From positions 1 to 51,130 of the forward strand of contig JAIOPD010000080.1 in the NCBI GenBank assembly GCA_021414115.1: a stretch of 51,130 bases of DNA, written 5' to 3'. The notes under the pieces are model-generated. The model was given only the letters and a program-made list of their open reading frames with translations. It was not told the DNA's origin and made no database searches. The position numbers and the translations under genes were made by a program. The stretch comes from Planctomycetia bacterium (GTDB lineage: Bacteria > Planctomycetota > Planctomycetia > Pirellulales > UBA1268). Below, piece by piece: positions 1 through 9,655 of the stretch; within the stretch, counting starts at the first letter, position 1; each line of letters opens with the position of its first letter.

Positions 1-13
1 AGCCGGGCGATAT

Positions 14-129
14 GGCAACCCGTATACCCCGCGTTCGCGCTTGGGGCTTCCCGACCAGAGGCAGCGCAGAGGGGCATGACGGCACCGTCTCGGGGCGGGC
101 CGAATACCCCGCGCTCGCGCGAGGCTCAC
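14..129. repeat. Dispersed intergenic repeat, D-type arm plus degenerate copy
   Basis: Positions 14-52 are an exact 39-base reverse complement of 17911-17949. A weaker copy of the same sequence (ATACCCCGCG followed by CTCGCGC) lies at about 103-119. Related copies occur near 4261-4331 and 35599-35742. The stretch lies 3' of the minus-strand esterase gene. Apart from this repeat I see no gene in the first 173 bases. Confidence 0.8.
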
Positions 130-173
130 GTGGGCGCCGTATGCGATGGCGGGGTCGCGGGCGATCCTGACCG

Positions 174-956
174 TCAGCGCGATTGGTTGAAGAGCCACTC
201 GAGGACGGCGGGATCCCGGTACGCCGGCGTCCACGAGTCGTGGCCGACGCCCGGCAGCTCGGAATATCGCGGCTCGCCGCCGGCGGCCTTGACCGCCGCG
301 ATCATCCGCCGTGAACGCTCGACCGGCACGATCTGGTCGGCGTCGCCATGAAAGCACCAGATCGGCAGCCCCGCGATCCGCGGCGCGGTGATCGCGTCGC
401 CACCGCCGCAGATCGGCAGGATCGCCGCAAACCGCTCGGGCATCCGCGCCGCGAGATCCCACGTGCCGTAGCCGCCCATCGACAGGCCGGTCAGATAGAT
501 GCGGTTTGGATCGACGGCTTCATCCTTCATGACGGCGTCGAGCGCTGCGACTGCCGCCGCGAGGTCGGCGGTCGGCTCGGGCGTCTGAGGGCTGCTCTCG
601 CCCTGCGACCAGTCGACGTCGACCCACTTGTGTTCCTCGCGACACTGCGGCGCGACCACGAAACACGGATACCGTTTGCGGAGGTCGGGCTCGGCCAGCC
701 ACGTCGGCAGATATTTGAGTTGCTGGGCGTTGTCGTGGCCACGCTCGCCTGCGCCGTGCAGGAACAGGACGACCGGATATCGGGTGGCGGGGGCGACTGC
801 CGCGGGACGGAGAAGTCGGTAGGAGAACTCGACGCGGCCGCCGTCGTCGGTCACCACGACGTTCCGCGACTCGTAGGCATCCGTCGGAGCCGCCGATACC
901 GGGAAGGACGATGCCATCAAGAGACAAACTCCCGCGACAAGCCAGCGGAACTCCAT
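174..956 (-). CDS. Secreted alpha/beta-hydrolase (PHB-depolymerase/feruloyl-esterase-like)
   Basis: 260 aa with a signal peptide (hydrophobic residues about 5-22, Ala-rich cleavage region). The mature part is one alpha/beta-hydrolase domain: oxyanion-type FLHGAGERG at about 65-73, nucleophile elbow GLSMGG at 157-162 (Ser159), Asp207 in HGDADQIV and His239 in GVGHDSW. This triad order and the GLSMGGYGTWD context match planctomycete prolyl-oligopeptidase-like or feruloyl-esterase-like carboxylesterases. These act outside the cytoplasm on ester-linked carbohydrate or polyester substrates, but the actual substrate cannot be read from sequence. The start lies 1 base after the stop of the J-domain gene, so the two are almost certainly co-transcribed and translationally coupled. 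The C-terminus looks complete and repeat DNA follows directly. Confidence 0.85.
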   Translation of the reverse strand: MEFRWLVAGVCLLMASSFPVSAAPTDAYESRNVVVTDDGGRVEFSYRLLRPAAVAPATRYPVVLFLHGAGERGHDNAQQLKYLPTWLAEPDLRKRYPCFVVAPQCREEHKWVDVDWSQGESSPQTPEPTADLAAAVAALDAVMKDEAVDPNRIYLTGLSMGGYGTWDLAARMPERFAAILPICGGGDAITAPRIAGLPIWCFHGDADQIVPVERSRRMIAAVKAAGGEPRYSELPGVGHDSWTPAYRDPAVLEWLFNQSR

Positions 957-957
957 G

Positions 958-1665
958 TCATTCCTCGTCGGGGCCGCTGCCGACCGCGAGCTTCACGCGG
1001 CGGGGCATCGTCATCCGCGCGAACATCCCGAGCGCGCCCTTGGGGAGGCCGAGAAACTCGAGGTGTTCGAACCAGCCGGGAATCTCGGCGGCGAGTTTTC
1101 CGATCTGCGTGCCGCGAAGGTCGAGCTGCCGAAGATTCTTGAGCTCCTTGAGCTGCAGGAGTCCCTCGTCGGTGAGCGGGCCCTGCGAGAGGTCGAGGAC
1201 GGCGAGGTCCTTGAGCGACTCGGCCCGAAATCCCAGCAGGATCGCAAACACGTCGTCGGCACGGCCGTTGCCCAGACGGACGGCGACGAGCTTGTCGGCG
1301 ACGTGGCCAAAGTCCTCGCCGAAGGATTTCCGCAGCCAATCGGCTTCCTCCATCTCGATGCTGCCACCCCGCTCGATCGTCTCGGTCGCCACCTCCTGCT
1401 GCTGGGCATAGGCCTCGATCTTCGACGCCAGCCACTCGAGCTTGCTGGCCTTGAACTTCACGAAGTCGTTCGCCTCGTCGAAGGCCTTCTGGAGCCGGAT
1501 GAACTCCTGCGGATCGCCACCCCGATCCGGATGGGCCTTGAGCGCCTTGGCGAGGTAGGCCTGCTTCACGTCCTCGAGCGTCAGCGGCGGCCGCAGGCCG
1601 AGAATGGCGAGGCATTCCGGGTGGCCGGAATCCGGGAGCGGGGGAGACGGGGAGGCTTGCGGCAT
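958..1665 (-). CDS. J-domain protein with C-terminal leucine-rich segment
   Basis: The chosen start (MPQASPSPP) gives 235 aa. An upstream in-frame Met at 1719 would add 18 Arg-rich residues with no family support. The N-terminal part is a DnaJ-type J domain with the diagnostic HPD tripeptide in KAHPDRGGD and a helix IV ending in FDEANDFVKF; the J domain stimulates DnaK-type ATPases. The C-terminal half has leucine-rich-repeat-like phrases (LAVLDLSQGPLTDEGLLQL, then LRQLDLRGTQIGKL). There is no Gly/Phe or zinc-finger region, so this is a class III J protein. The pairing of a J domain with leucine-rich repeats suggests a chaperone adaptor choosing a specific client. It is cytoplasmic (no signal peptide) and is the first gene of a two-gene unit with the secreted esterase. 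Confidence 0.8.
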   Translation of the reverse strand: MPQASPSPPLPDSGHPECLAILGLRPPLTLEDVKQAYLAKALKAHPDRGGDPQEFIRLQKAFDEANDFVKFKASKLEWLASKIEAYAQQQEVATETIERGGSIEMEEADWLRKSFGEDFGHVADKLVAVRLGNGRADDVFAILLGFRAESLKDLAVLDLSQGPLTDEGLLQLKELKNLRQLDLRGTQIGKLAAEIPGWFEHLEFLGLPKGALGMFARMTMPRRVKLAVGSGPDEE

Positions 1666-1808
1666 GTGGGGGCTCTGCGGGCGGCGGACTTCGAGGCAGC
1701 GTAAGCGACTCGTTTGCATTCGTCCAATGCCGTGGCTCTGGCGCTCAACCGCTCGCCTTGATTGAAACCGCCGAATTGCCTATCTCACCTCCAGCCAAGG
1801 AGGGCAGC

Positions 1809-3788
1809 ATGCGTTTCAGTTCGACAGGCTGGGGGTACGCGCGGGAGATCAACGCCGCAGTGGCGATCGTGGCGGTGGGCATCGGCTGGCGGTTGCTCAC
1901 GGGTAGCCTCGAAGCCGACGCGACCCCGCCGGCCGTCACCGCCGCGCAGCAACCCGGCGCCAAGCCCGTGGCGATCGTCAACGGCGTCGAGATCACGAGC
2001 GACCGGCTCGGGGAGGAGTGCCTCGGTCGCCATGGGGCGGTCGTCCTCGAGACGCTCGTCAATCGCCGGATCATCGAGCAGGCGTGCCGGCAGCAGGGCG
2101 TGGATGTCACGCCCCAGGACGTGAGCGCCGAGATCGACGCCATGGCCCGTCGCTTCAGCGTGCCCCGCGACAAGTGGATGGAGATGATCCAGCAGGAGCG
2201 GGGCATCACGCCGCAGCAATACGCCGACGACATCGTGTGGCCGATGATTGCGCTGCGCCGGCTGGCGCGGGGCGCGGGCGAACCGACGGCCGAAGAACTT
2301 CAGGAAGCCTTTGAGAATCGGTTCGGCCCGGCGGTCAAGGCCCGGATCATCGTCTCCCGAACGCGGCAGGAGGCCGAGTCGCTGCGTCAGCAGGCGCTCG
2401 CCGCCCCCGACGAGTTCGGCGGACTGGCCCGGCAGCATTCGGTGGACGTCGGGAGCGCCAGCGCCAACGGCTGGGTGCAGCCGATCCGGCTGCACTCCGG
2501 CGATCCGCAGTTCGACCGTGCCGCCTTCGCCCTCGAGCCGGGGCGGATTTCCGAGGTGGTGCAGGTGGCCGACCAGTTCATCGTGATCAAGTGCGAGGGG
2601 CATCTGCCGCCGGCCGGGGCGAAGTTTGAGGAGGTGCGCACGCACCTCGCCGAGGAACTGCGGGAACGCAAGAGCCGGCAGTCGTCGAGCGACGTGTTTC
2701 GCAAACTGCAGGACGTGACGAAGGTCGAGAACGTGCTCAACGACCCGGCCCGGGCAGCCGCCAATCCGGGCGTCGCCGCGATCGTCAATGGCCAGCCCAT
2801 CCCCGTCGAGCAGGTTCAAAAGGTGTGTCTCGAGCGTCACGGCCGCGAGGTGGTGGAGGTGCTCGTCACGCGGACCCTCATCGAGCAGGCGCTCACGAAG
2901 CAGCAGCAGACGGTGTCGCAGGCTGATCTCGATGCCGAAATCGCCCGTGCCGCCGGGCAGATGGGGTTCACCAAGCCCGACGGTGCCGCCGACACGGCTG
3001 CCTGGCTGGAACGGGTGACCCGCGAGGAGAAGATTCCGCTGCGGCATTACATGGAGGACGTGGTCTGGCCGAGCGTGGCCCTCAAAAAGCTCGTGGGAGG
3101 CGTGCCGGTCTCGCAGGACGACCTCGACAAGGCGTTCGCCGCGACGTTCGGCCCCCGGGCCAAGTGCCGGATCATCGTGCTCGACAACCAGCGGCGGGCG
3201 CAGGAGGTCTGGCAACTCGCCCGGCAGAATCCGACGCCCGACACGATCGGCAACCTGGCGGAGACCTATTCCGCCGATCCGACGACGCGGGCCCTCCGCG
3301 GCGAGGTGCCGCCCATCCAGCGCTGGGGCGGCCAGCCGACGCTCGAGCGCGAGGTGTTTGCGCTCAAGCCCGGCGAGCTCTCGGGCGTCGTTCAGGTGGC
3401 CGACCGTTTCATGGTGATTTACTGCGAGGGCTTCACCGCCGCCGCCAAGGTCTCGTTCGAGGAGGCCAGAAGCGAACTCTACGACGACATCTTCGAAAAG
3501 AAGCAGCGGATCGAGATGGCCCGACACTTCACTCACCTTCGCGAGGCGGCGACGATCGACAACTTCATCGCGGGCACGAGCCAGTCGCCCACGGCCTCGC
3601 GTGGCAAGGGTGGTCTGGGCAGCGCCGGCATGCCAAGCACGACCCTCTCGAAGACCGAAGCGGCTGACCTTGCCAAGCCCCGCACTGGCAGCCGCCCGCT
3701 CCCCGCGAAGGCTCCTTCCTCCCCGCCGTCCGTCCCGAATCAGGGAGTTGTGCCCGCGTCGCTCAACGCGCCGCTCCCCGCACGCTGA
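1809..3788 (+). CDS. Tandem parvulin/SurA-like protein, membrane-anchored, probable periplasmic chaperone
   Basis: The ATG at 1809 is preceded by AAGGAGGG (1797-1804), so it is preferred over the in-frame Met at 1758; this gives 659 aa. Residues about 14-32 form one hydrophobic anchor. Two homologous halves follow, about 54-265 and 320-545. Each begins with a SurA-N-like phrase (VNGVEITSDRL / VNGQPIPVEQV), contains a matching helix (VWPMIALRRLARG / VWPSVALKKLVGG) and ends with a parvulin-like domain (about 177-265 and 452-545). The conserved parvulin histidine of the ASHIL-type first strand is absent in both (ARIIVS, CRIIVL), as is the histidine of the last strand (FIVIKCEG, FMVIYCEG). Prolyl isomerase activity is therefore doubtful, and a SurA-like holdase role for exported proteins is more likely. 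The C-terminal 70 residues are a Ser/Pro-rich tail. Confidence 0.85.
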   Translation: MRFSSTGWGYAREINAAVAIVAVGIGWRLLTGSLEADATPPAVTAAQQPGAKPVAIVNGVEITSDRLGEECLGRHGAVVLETLVNRRIIEQACRQQGVDVTPQDVSAEIDAMARRFSVPRDKWMEMIQQERGITPQQYADDIVWPMIALRRLARGAGEPTAEELQEAFENRFGPAVKARIIVSRTRQEAESLRQQALAAPDEFGGLARQHSVDVGSASANGWVQPIRLHSGDPQFDRAAFALEPGRISEVVQVADQFIVIKCEGHLPPAGAKFEEVRTHLAEELRERKSRQSSSDVFRKLQDVTKVENVLNDPARAAANPGVAAIVNGQPIPVEQVQKVCLERHGREVVEVLVTRTLIEQALTKQQQTVSQADLDAEIARAAGQMGFTKPDGAADTAAWLERVTREEKIPLRHYMEDVVWPSVALKKLVGGVPVSQDDLDKAFAATFGPRAKCRIIVLDNQRRAQEVWQLARQNPTPDTIGNLAETYSADPTTRALRGEVPPIQRWGGQPTLEREVFALKPGELSGVVQVADRFMVIYCEGFTAAAKVSFEEARSELYDDIFEKKQRIEMARHFTHLREAATIDNFIAGTSQSPTASRGKGGLGSAGMPSTTLSKTEAADLAKPRTGSRPLPAKAPSSPPSVPNQGVVPASLNAPLPAR

Positions 3789-3834
3789 GCGAGACTGAAA
3801 AACTTTCGGCCCCGTTCGCCCGAGAAAGAAGACC

Positions 3835-4095
3835 TTGGCCACATTCACGCCCATCTCTCTTGATGACTACATTGCCAAGCATCTCGCCTCGAATCCTGGG
3901 ACTGATCGCTCCGCACTCACGGCCAAGCTCACGACTGCCTTGGTGGCCTTCAAGTCAGGCGCACGATGCTCATGCGGCCAGCAGATATGGGTCATTGGCT
4001 CCGCTTTCGCCGGACACGCTTGCTTCACGTGTATCTCTGGCAGCACCGATTCCAGCAAAGACTTTGAGATCGCCGAGGCGTGCCTCAAAACATGA
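3835..4095 (+). CDS. Small cysteine-containing hypothetical protein
   Basis: 86 aa starting at TTG 3835, with a modest purine-rich AGAAAGAAG just upstream. The protein has four cysteines arranged as CSC, then HACFTC, suggesting a small metal-binding or disulfide fold, but I do not recognise the family. Base composition is visibly lower in G+C than its neighbours and codon use is more even, which points to acquisition from elsewhere or weak selection. It lies 46 bases after the tandem parvulin gene on the same strand and is followed by repeat DNA. No signal peptide or membrane segment is apparent. It could be a spurious frame, but the intact reading frame and patterned cysteines favour a real gene. 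Confidence 0.5.
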   Translation: MATFTPISLDDYIAKHLASNPGTDRSALTAKLTTALVAFKSGARCSCGQQIWVIGSAFAGHACFTCISGSTDSSKDFEIAEACLKT

Positions 4096-4260
4096 GCAAA
4101 CCAAGCGACGTAGCGGACTCGCGATCAAATCGGTGGGCGCGGATAGTCGCTATGGTTGTCCCCGATAGGAACCGCGCCTTGTGAATGCCTCGCAGCCAAG
4201 ACGGGTGGTGATCGCGGGTGGCGCTCCGTGGGGGTGACGCGAAGCGGGGTGGGGTGGAAA

Positions 4261-4331
4261 GCGTCTACCCGTCGCTCGCGCTCCGGGCTTCCCCGGCAGC
4301 GGACACCATCGAGAACCCGCGAGGGGCTGCC
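4261..4331. repeat. 71-bp copy of the dispersed repeat (C+D modules, inverted)
   Basis: The reverse complement of this block matches 35599-35669 at 66 of 71 positions. It fills the spacer between the small plus-strand gene and the minus-strand secreted protein. The remaining spacer (4096-4379) shows no credible gene. Confidence 0.85.
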
Positions 4332-4379
4332 CCGACCCACCACTCGGGCCCCTGACCCCTCCCCGGCTTCTGTGGGTAT

Positions 4380-6359
4380 TTACGGGGCGGGCATCTCCCA
4401 GACCGACTGGAGCGACACGCCCGCGTCGTCGGCTCGCAGCATCGTGGCGCCGACGCCGAACATCGCCTCGGTCTCGTCGGCGGACGGGAGCAGTTTCTGG
4501 ATGCCCGCAAGCATCTCACGGTAGGGTTCCGCCACGTCCTCCGGGACCATGGCCGCGGCCATCTCGCGGAGCATGCCGAGCGTGCCTCCCGACCGCGTGC
4601 TGTCGCTCACGCTGAACATCCGGGCGGGTTGGAGTGGCAGCATGTCGCCGGCCCGACGCACCACCTCGCTCTCGCGGAGCGACGACTCGCCCACCGGCGG
4701 ATTGCGGATCGCGGCGAGGGTCTTCTCCAGCGAGTCCTTGCCGATCGCGACCACGAGATGGCCCTGCCCCATGTAGATGGCTGGGCCGTCGGGGATTCGC
4801 ACGCCGCGAAAGCCCTGCTCCTCCTGCATCTCGCCGTCGCCGCCGGCCATGCCGGCGAGCCGTTGCAGGATCTTTCCAAAAGGAGCCTCGTCCTCGATCT
4901 GCCAGACGAGGGCCGCCCGATCGACGAACTGCCGCGCCGCCGCCCGGTCGTCGGCCCGTGCCTGGCGGGCCGCGGCGAGGGCCTCGCCGAACTCGGGCGG
5001 ATAGCTCACGAGCCAGTGCCTGCTGCCCAGCGAGGTCAGCAACTTCGGCAGGTCGACTCCGAGCCAGCCCTGCGCCTGCATCTCGACCGCGGTGAACATG
5101 TTGGCCGTCTCCGGCCCGCCCTGGCCGACGGCGAACTCCCTGACGGTCTCGTACGCCTTGCCGAGGTCGAGCGAGATCTGGGTGAGGTCGATCGCCTCGC
5201 GGGTCACGAACGACGGCACCTCCGCCGGATCGCACTCCTGATCAAGAATCCGCATCAGGTTCGTGCGGGGTGCGGGCAGCGAGAGAAGCATGCCGCTGTG
5301 GTAGCGGTTGCCGTCGAGCGACTGCCGCCATGCGAGCGGTCCCATGTTCGCGGCGCCGATGGTCGCCAGCCGTTCCTGGATCGAATCGTCGCCCGACGCG
5401 CGGAAGAAGACCCGCGGATCGACGATCACGTCGGCGAGCACATCCCCTCCGGGCAGCCCTGCCATTCCGGGCATTCGCAACACGTCGGCGAGCGACGAGT
5501 CGCCATCCTCTGCGTGTGCCGTCAGGAAGCGTTCGAAAATGCCGCGGGCCTCCTCGGTGCCACTCGTGGCATCGACATCGACCTCACCACCATCCTTTTC
5601 AGCGCCGAGCGCCATCGGAACCGTGTGGCCGACGAGGAGGCGATCTCCCATCCGAGCCAGGAAGGCATGGGTCTGCCCCACCTTCACGAACGGGGCGTTA
5701 CGGGCCTTCTCGCGGATTGCCTCCAGCCGTTTTTTTGGATCGTCGCCATCGAGATCGTCGAGCCCCAGGTCGGCGGCGTCGATCGACAGGACCGGTTCGA
5801 TCATCCACAGGACGTCGTGGCCGGCCAGTTCCAGATCGATCCGCTTCGGTGCGTCGGGTTCGTTGGCGGTGTGTCGCTCCTCGACGCGTTTTTTCGCCGC
5901 CTCGACGAGCCGGGCCGCCGTCTCCTCGCCCGGTTCGAGCCAGGCCAGCATCATCACCAGCGGAGGCAGTCCGCCGTCTCGACTGCGGACCACGAAGCCC
6001 GCGCCCATGTCGCCGCGAAACCCCGCCTGGAGATCGTCGGGCGTGAGTCCGTACTTGCCGAGCCGTTGCTCGAGCGAATCGACATCGTCTCCGGCGACGT
6101 TCTTCGGGAGCGTGTCGAGAAGGACCGTCCACAGGCCCTGAAGCCGCTGGTCGCCGAGGGCCACGGCGCCGAACTTCGTGCGTGTGCGGATGGCCTCGAG
6201 AAATGCCCGGGGCTGGGGGAGCCTTACCATCACGCCCGTATCCTCAGGCAGACACTCCCAGCTGGGCCGCGGATCAGCCGCGATCCCCGGTGCCGAGGAT
6301 GCGATCGAACAAGCGAGAGCGAGAGCCGCGATGCATGGGCCGCGGAGCAGGTGCCGCAT
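4380..6359 (-). CDS. Large secreted hypothetical protein
   Basis: 659 aa with a clear signal peptide (charged start, hydrophobic residues about 9-24, cleavage near APGIAA). I do not recognise a named domain. The mature N-terminus (LPEDTGVMVRLPQPRAFLEA) has the pattern of DUF3352-like secreted proteins, in which a short strand/helix unit recurs. An acidic patch around residues 190-210 (LGLDDLDGDDPKKR) could bind metal. There is no membrane segment beyond the signal. It is last in a minus-strand run after the HtrA-like protease (41-base gap), the FG-GAP protein and the sigma factor, so it may be handled by that protease in the cell envelope. The secreted protein at 21777-24104 has a similar mature start but shows no alignable identity by eye. 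Confidence 0.75.
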   Translation of the reverse strand: MRHLLRGPCIAALALACSIASSAPGIAADPRPSWECLPEDTGVMVRLPQPRAFLEAIRTRTKFGAVALGDQRLQGLWTVLLDTLPKNVAGDDVDSLEQRLGKYGLTPDDLQAGFRGDMGAGFVVRSRDGGLPPLVMMLAWLEPGEETAARLVEAAKKRVEERHTANEPDAPKRIDLELAGHDVLWMIEPVLSIDAADLGLDDLDGDDPKKRLEAIREKARNAPFVKVGQTHAFLARMGDRLLVGHTVPMALGAEKDGGEVDVDATSGTEEARGIFERFLTAHAEDGDSSLADVLRMPGMAGLPGGDVLADVIVDPRVFFRASGDDSIQERLATIGAANMGPLAWRQSLDGNRYHSGMLLSLPAPRTNLMRILDQECDPAEVPSFVTREAIDLTQISLDLGKAYETVREFAVGQGGPETANMFTAVEMQAQGWLGVDLPKLLTSLGSRHWLVSYPPEFGEALAAARQARADDRAAARQFVDRAALVWQIEDEAPFGKILQRLAGMAGGDGEMQEEQGFRGVRIPDGPAIYMGQGHLVVAIGKDSLEKTLAAIRNPPVGESSLRESEVVRRAGDMLPLQPARMFSVSDSTRSGGTLGMLREMAAAMVPEDVAEPYREMLAGIQKLLPSADETEAMFGVGATMLRADDAGVSLQSVWEMPAP

Positions 6360-6400
6360 GGCGAATCCTTTCGAGGGAGCAGGAGCCCGGGAAGGGGCGG

Positions 6401-7365
<965 letters not shown>

Positions 7366-7369
<4 letters not shown>

Positions 7370-9603
7370 GGCGTGTCCTCGTCCTTGCCGAGATAGATCA
7401 CGAGACGGTCCTGGCTGACCATCGCGAGGTCGGGATTGCCGTCGCCGTCGGCGTCGAGTCCGGCGATCCGCCGGGGCTCGGGCACCAGGTCTTTCGACTC
7501 ACCGCCATCGTAGGGGTATTTCCGATCCTCGAACACTTTCCACGTGACCGATCGCTCGAGCGCCTCGTCGCGGCGGAGCATGGCCGTGAGCTGGTGCTTG
7601 CGGTCGTCGCAGAGGGCGACGTCTTCGTTGCGATCGCCGTCAAGATCGGTGACGAGGATGCGGTGGATCGTCGATTCACTCACGCCGCTGCGCCGGCCGA
7701 TCCGGCCATCGATGCTCTCGATGAGCTTCAGCTGCCAGGGCTGACCGCGGGAGAGCCTCACGACCCGCTCCTGATCGACGAGCATCATGCCGAGCACCGG
7801 ATCCCACCGCAGTCCGGTGCCCGCTGGCGGCTTGACGCTCTCGACGACCCGCATCACGCCGGCATCGTCGGCCTTGAGACGGTGCAGGAAGCCGCCCCCC
7901 TGCTCCAGAGCCCAGGCTTCCGCGGGGCCGGGGCCCGCGATCGGCAGGTACGAACCGATCTTCTGGCCCTCGGTGAGCATCACCTGATCGACCGGATGGA
8001 GATCGTCACCCAGCCACTGCAGCACGCCGTCGGTGAGTCGTGCCTTGCGGAGCGTTCCGTTTACGTCGAGGACCATGTATTCGGAGGGATCCATCTTCGC
8101 GAGCAGTGCGGGCGTCGCGACCGAGGGCTTGCCATCCGAGAGCGTGACGATCTTGCCCGCGGTGGCGTAGGCGTCTTGCACCAGAATCGTGTCGCCGCCG
8201 AGCCACACGACCTGCTCCACCTTCGGCCCGAGGCCCGTGTAGCGTGTTTTCAAGGGCTCGGACCTGTCGGCCGGCCAGACGAAGAGATCGAGGTCAGACC
8301 CGACCTTCTGCGCCCACCAGACGGTCGATCCCACCGAGTCGAGTGCCAGGATTTTCCGGTCTTTGCCCTCCTGTTGCCAGGGCTCGGGGTAGGTGAGCCG
8401 GCCGTTTTCCCAGCGGCAGCGATGGAGGTCGGCGGCATCCTTCGCCCAGAGCAGGAGCATGCCTTGCTGGGCGGCCGGTGCGGCGAGCGCCTTGATGCCG
8501 CCGATCGCCGGAAACGTCTCTTCCGTCAGCCATCCCGTGTCGCCGAGGCGGTGAACGCGGAGCCGCGGCTGCGCGGCATCGACCGCGACGATCGCCGGAC
8601 GACGGCCCGTCTCGTCGCCCACCTGCATGCCGCACCAACCGTGGCGGGCCGCCGATGCCATCGGCAGGGCATCCTGACGGCCGACATCGGTGGCCTCCGC
8701 TCGCGCGAGCTGATACCGACGCAGCACGCCCTTGTCGGAACCCCCGAGGAGATACACGTCAGCACTACCCGACACCGGCGCAGCCGTCTGCATGCCCTCG
8801 ACCGTCTGGTCATGGATCGTCTGCGCCGGCAACAGGCTGCCGTCGGTGGCGCAGGGATACCAGCGCACGACCTGCCGGGCCACGTTCGACCATTCCACGA
8901 GATCGTCGTCGCCGTCCCCGTCAAGATCCGCGAGGTGCCAGTCGAGTCGGCCCCGGCTCTCGCGCGGAGCGAGCCAGATCGCCCGACTGCCGCGGACGAG
9001 CGGGAGTTGCTGGATACCCTGCTCGCAACTGACGAGCAGTTCGTGGCGACCGTCGGGCAGGTCGCGGACGAGCAGGCACCCGTTCCTGCCCGTCGGTGTC
9101 CCGGCGAGCAGATTCCATTCGCCGGTCTTCTTCCACGCTCCCTTCGCATCGATGGCCTTGTCGGCAGCCTGCGAATAGATGGAGATGCGGTTCGAGGGAT
9201 TGGTGAGGACGAGCAGCTCGGGCCGCTGGTCGCCGTCGAGATCGTGAGGCACGGCATCAACGGGCATCTCGTCGATCGACACCTCGCCGTGCGCCCAGTC
9301 CGGAGCGAGAGGCAGTTCGTTGGGTCGCTCGGGATCGGACGTGTCAGCACGGGTGCGATCCGAGGCCGCGAGCCAGCGATAGAGGTCGATCCTGGCCTGC
9401 CGGGGATTGACGATGATCACGTCGTCGTGGCCGTCGTTGCCGAGGTCGGCGACGACGAGCCGTTCGGCGCGGCCCTCGAGCGGGATCACCCGCATGCCTG
9501 TCCAGCCGTCGAACGGCCGCGGCGCGGCAGCGAGCGATAGGCAGGCCATCGCGATGAGAGCGGACAACCCCGCGGTGGCGGGCCGGAGAAAGGATCGCGT
9601 CAT
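7366..9603 (-). CDS. Secreted FG-GAP/VCBS repeat protein
   Basis: 745 aa with a signal peptide (about 1-27). Aspartate-rich FG-GAP/VCBS calcium-loop phrases recur at both ends: DLGNDGHDDVIIV, DLDGDQRPELLVL, DLDGDGDDDLVEW near the N-terminus and DLDGDRNEDVALC, DADGDGNPDLAMV at the C-terminus. The middle has less regular blades. This pattern is known from calcium-binding beta-propellers with integrin-like folds, and the protein is presumably extracytoplasmic and may bind ligands or surfaces. It lies 52 bases after the sigma factor gene and its stop overlaps the protease start by four bases. The propeller and protease may therefore be partners. Confidence 0.85.
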
Positions 9604-9655
9604 GCCACCTAGAATACACCCGCTGTCGGCCCGCCGCGAATCCCCGCGGCCGGGA

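Noticed and set aside
1785-3854. Long minus-strand open frame opposite the parvulin gene
   Set aside because: Composition (Arg/His/Leu-rich) is that of a GC-rich antisense shadow; the plus-strand protein has clear domains.
9604-9655. Possible terminator hairpin CCGCG/CGCGG between sigma factor and FG-GAP gene
   Set aside because: Only five base pairs and no run of T on either strand; too weak to claim.
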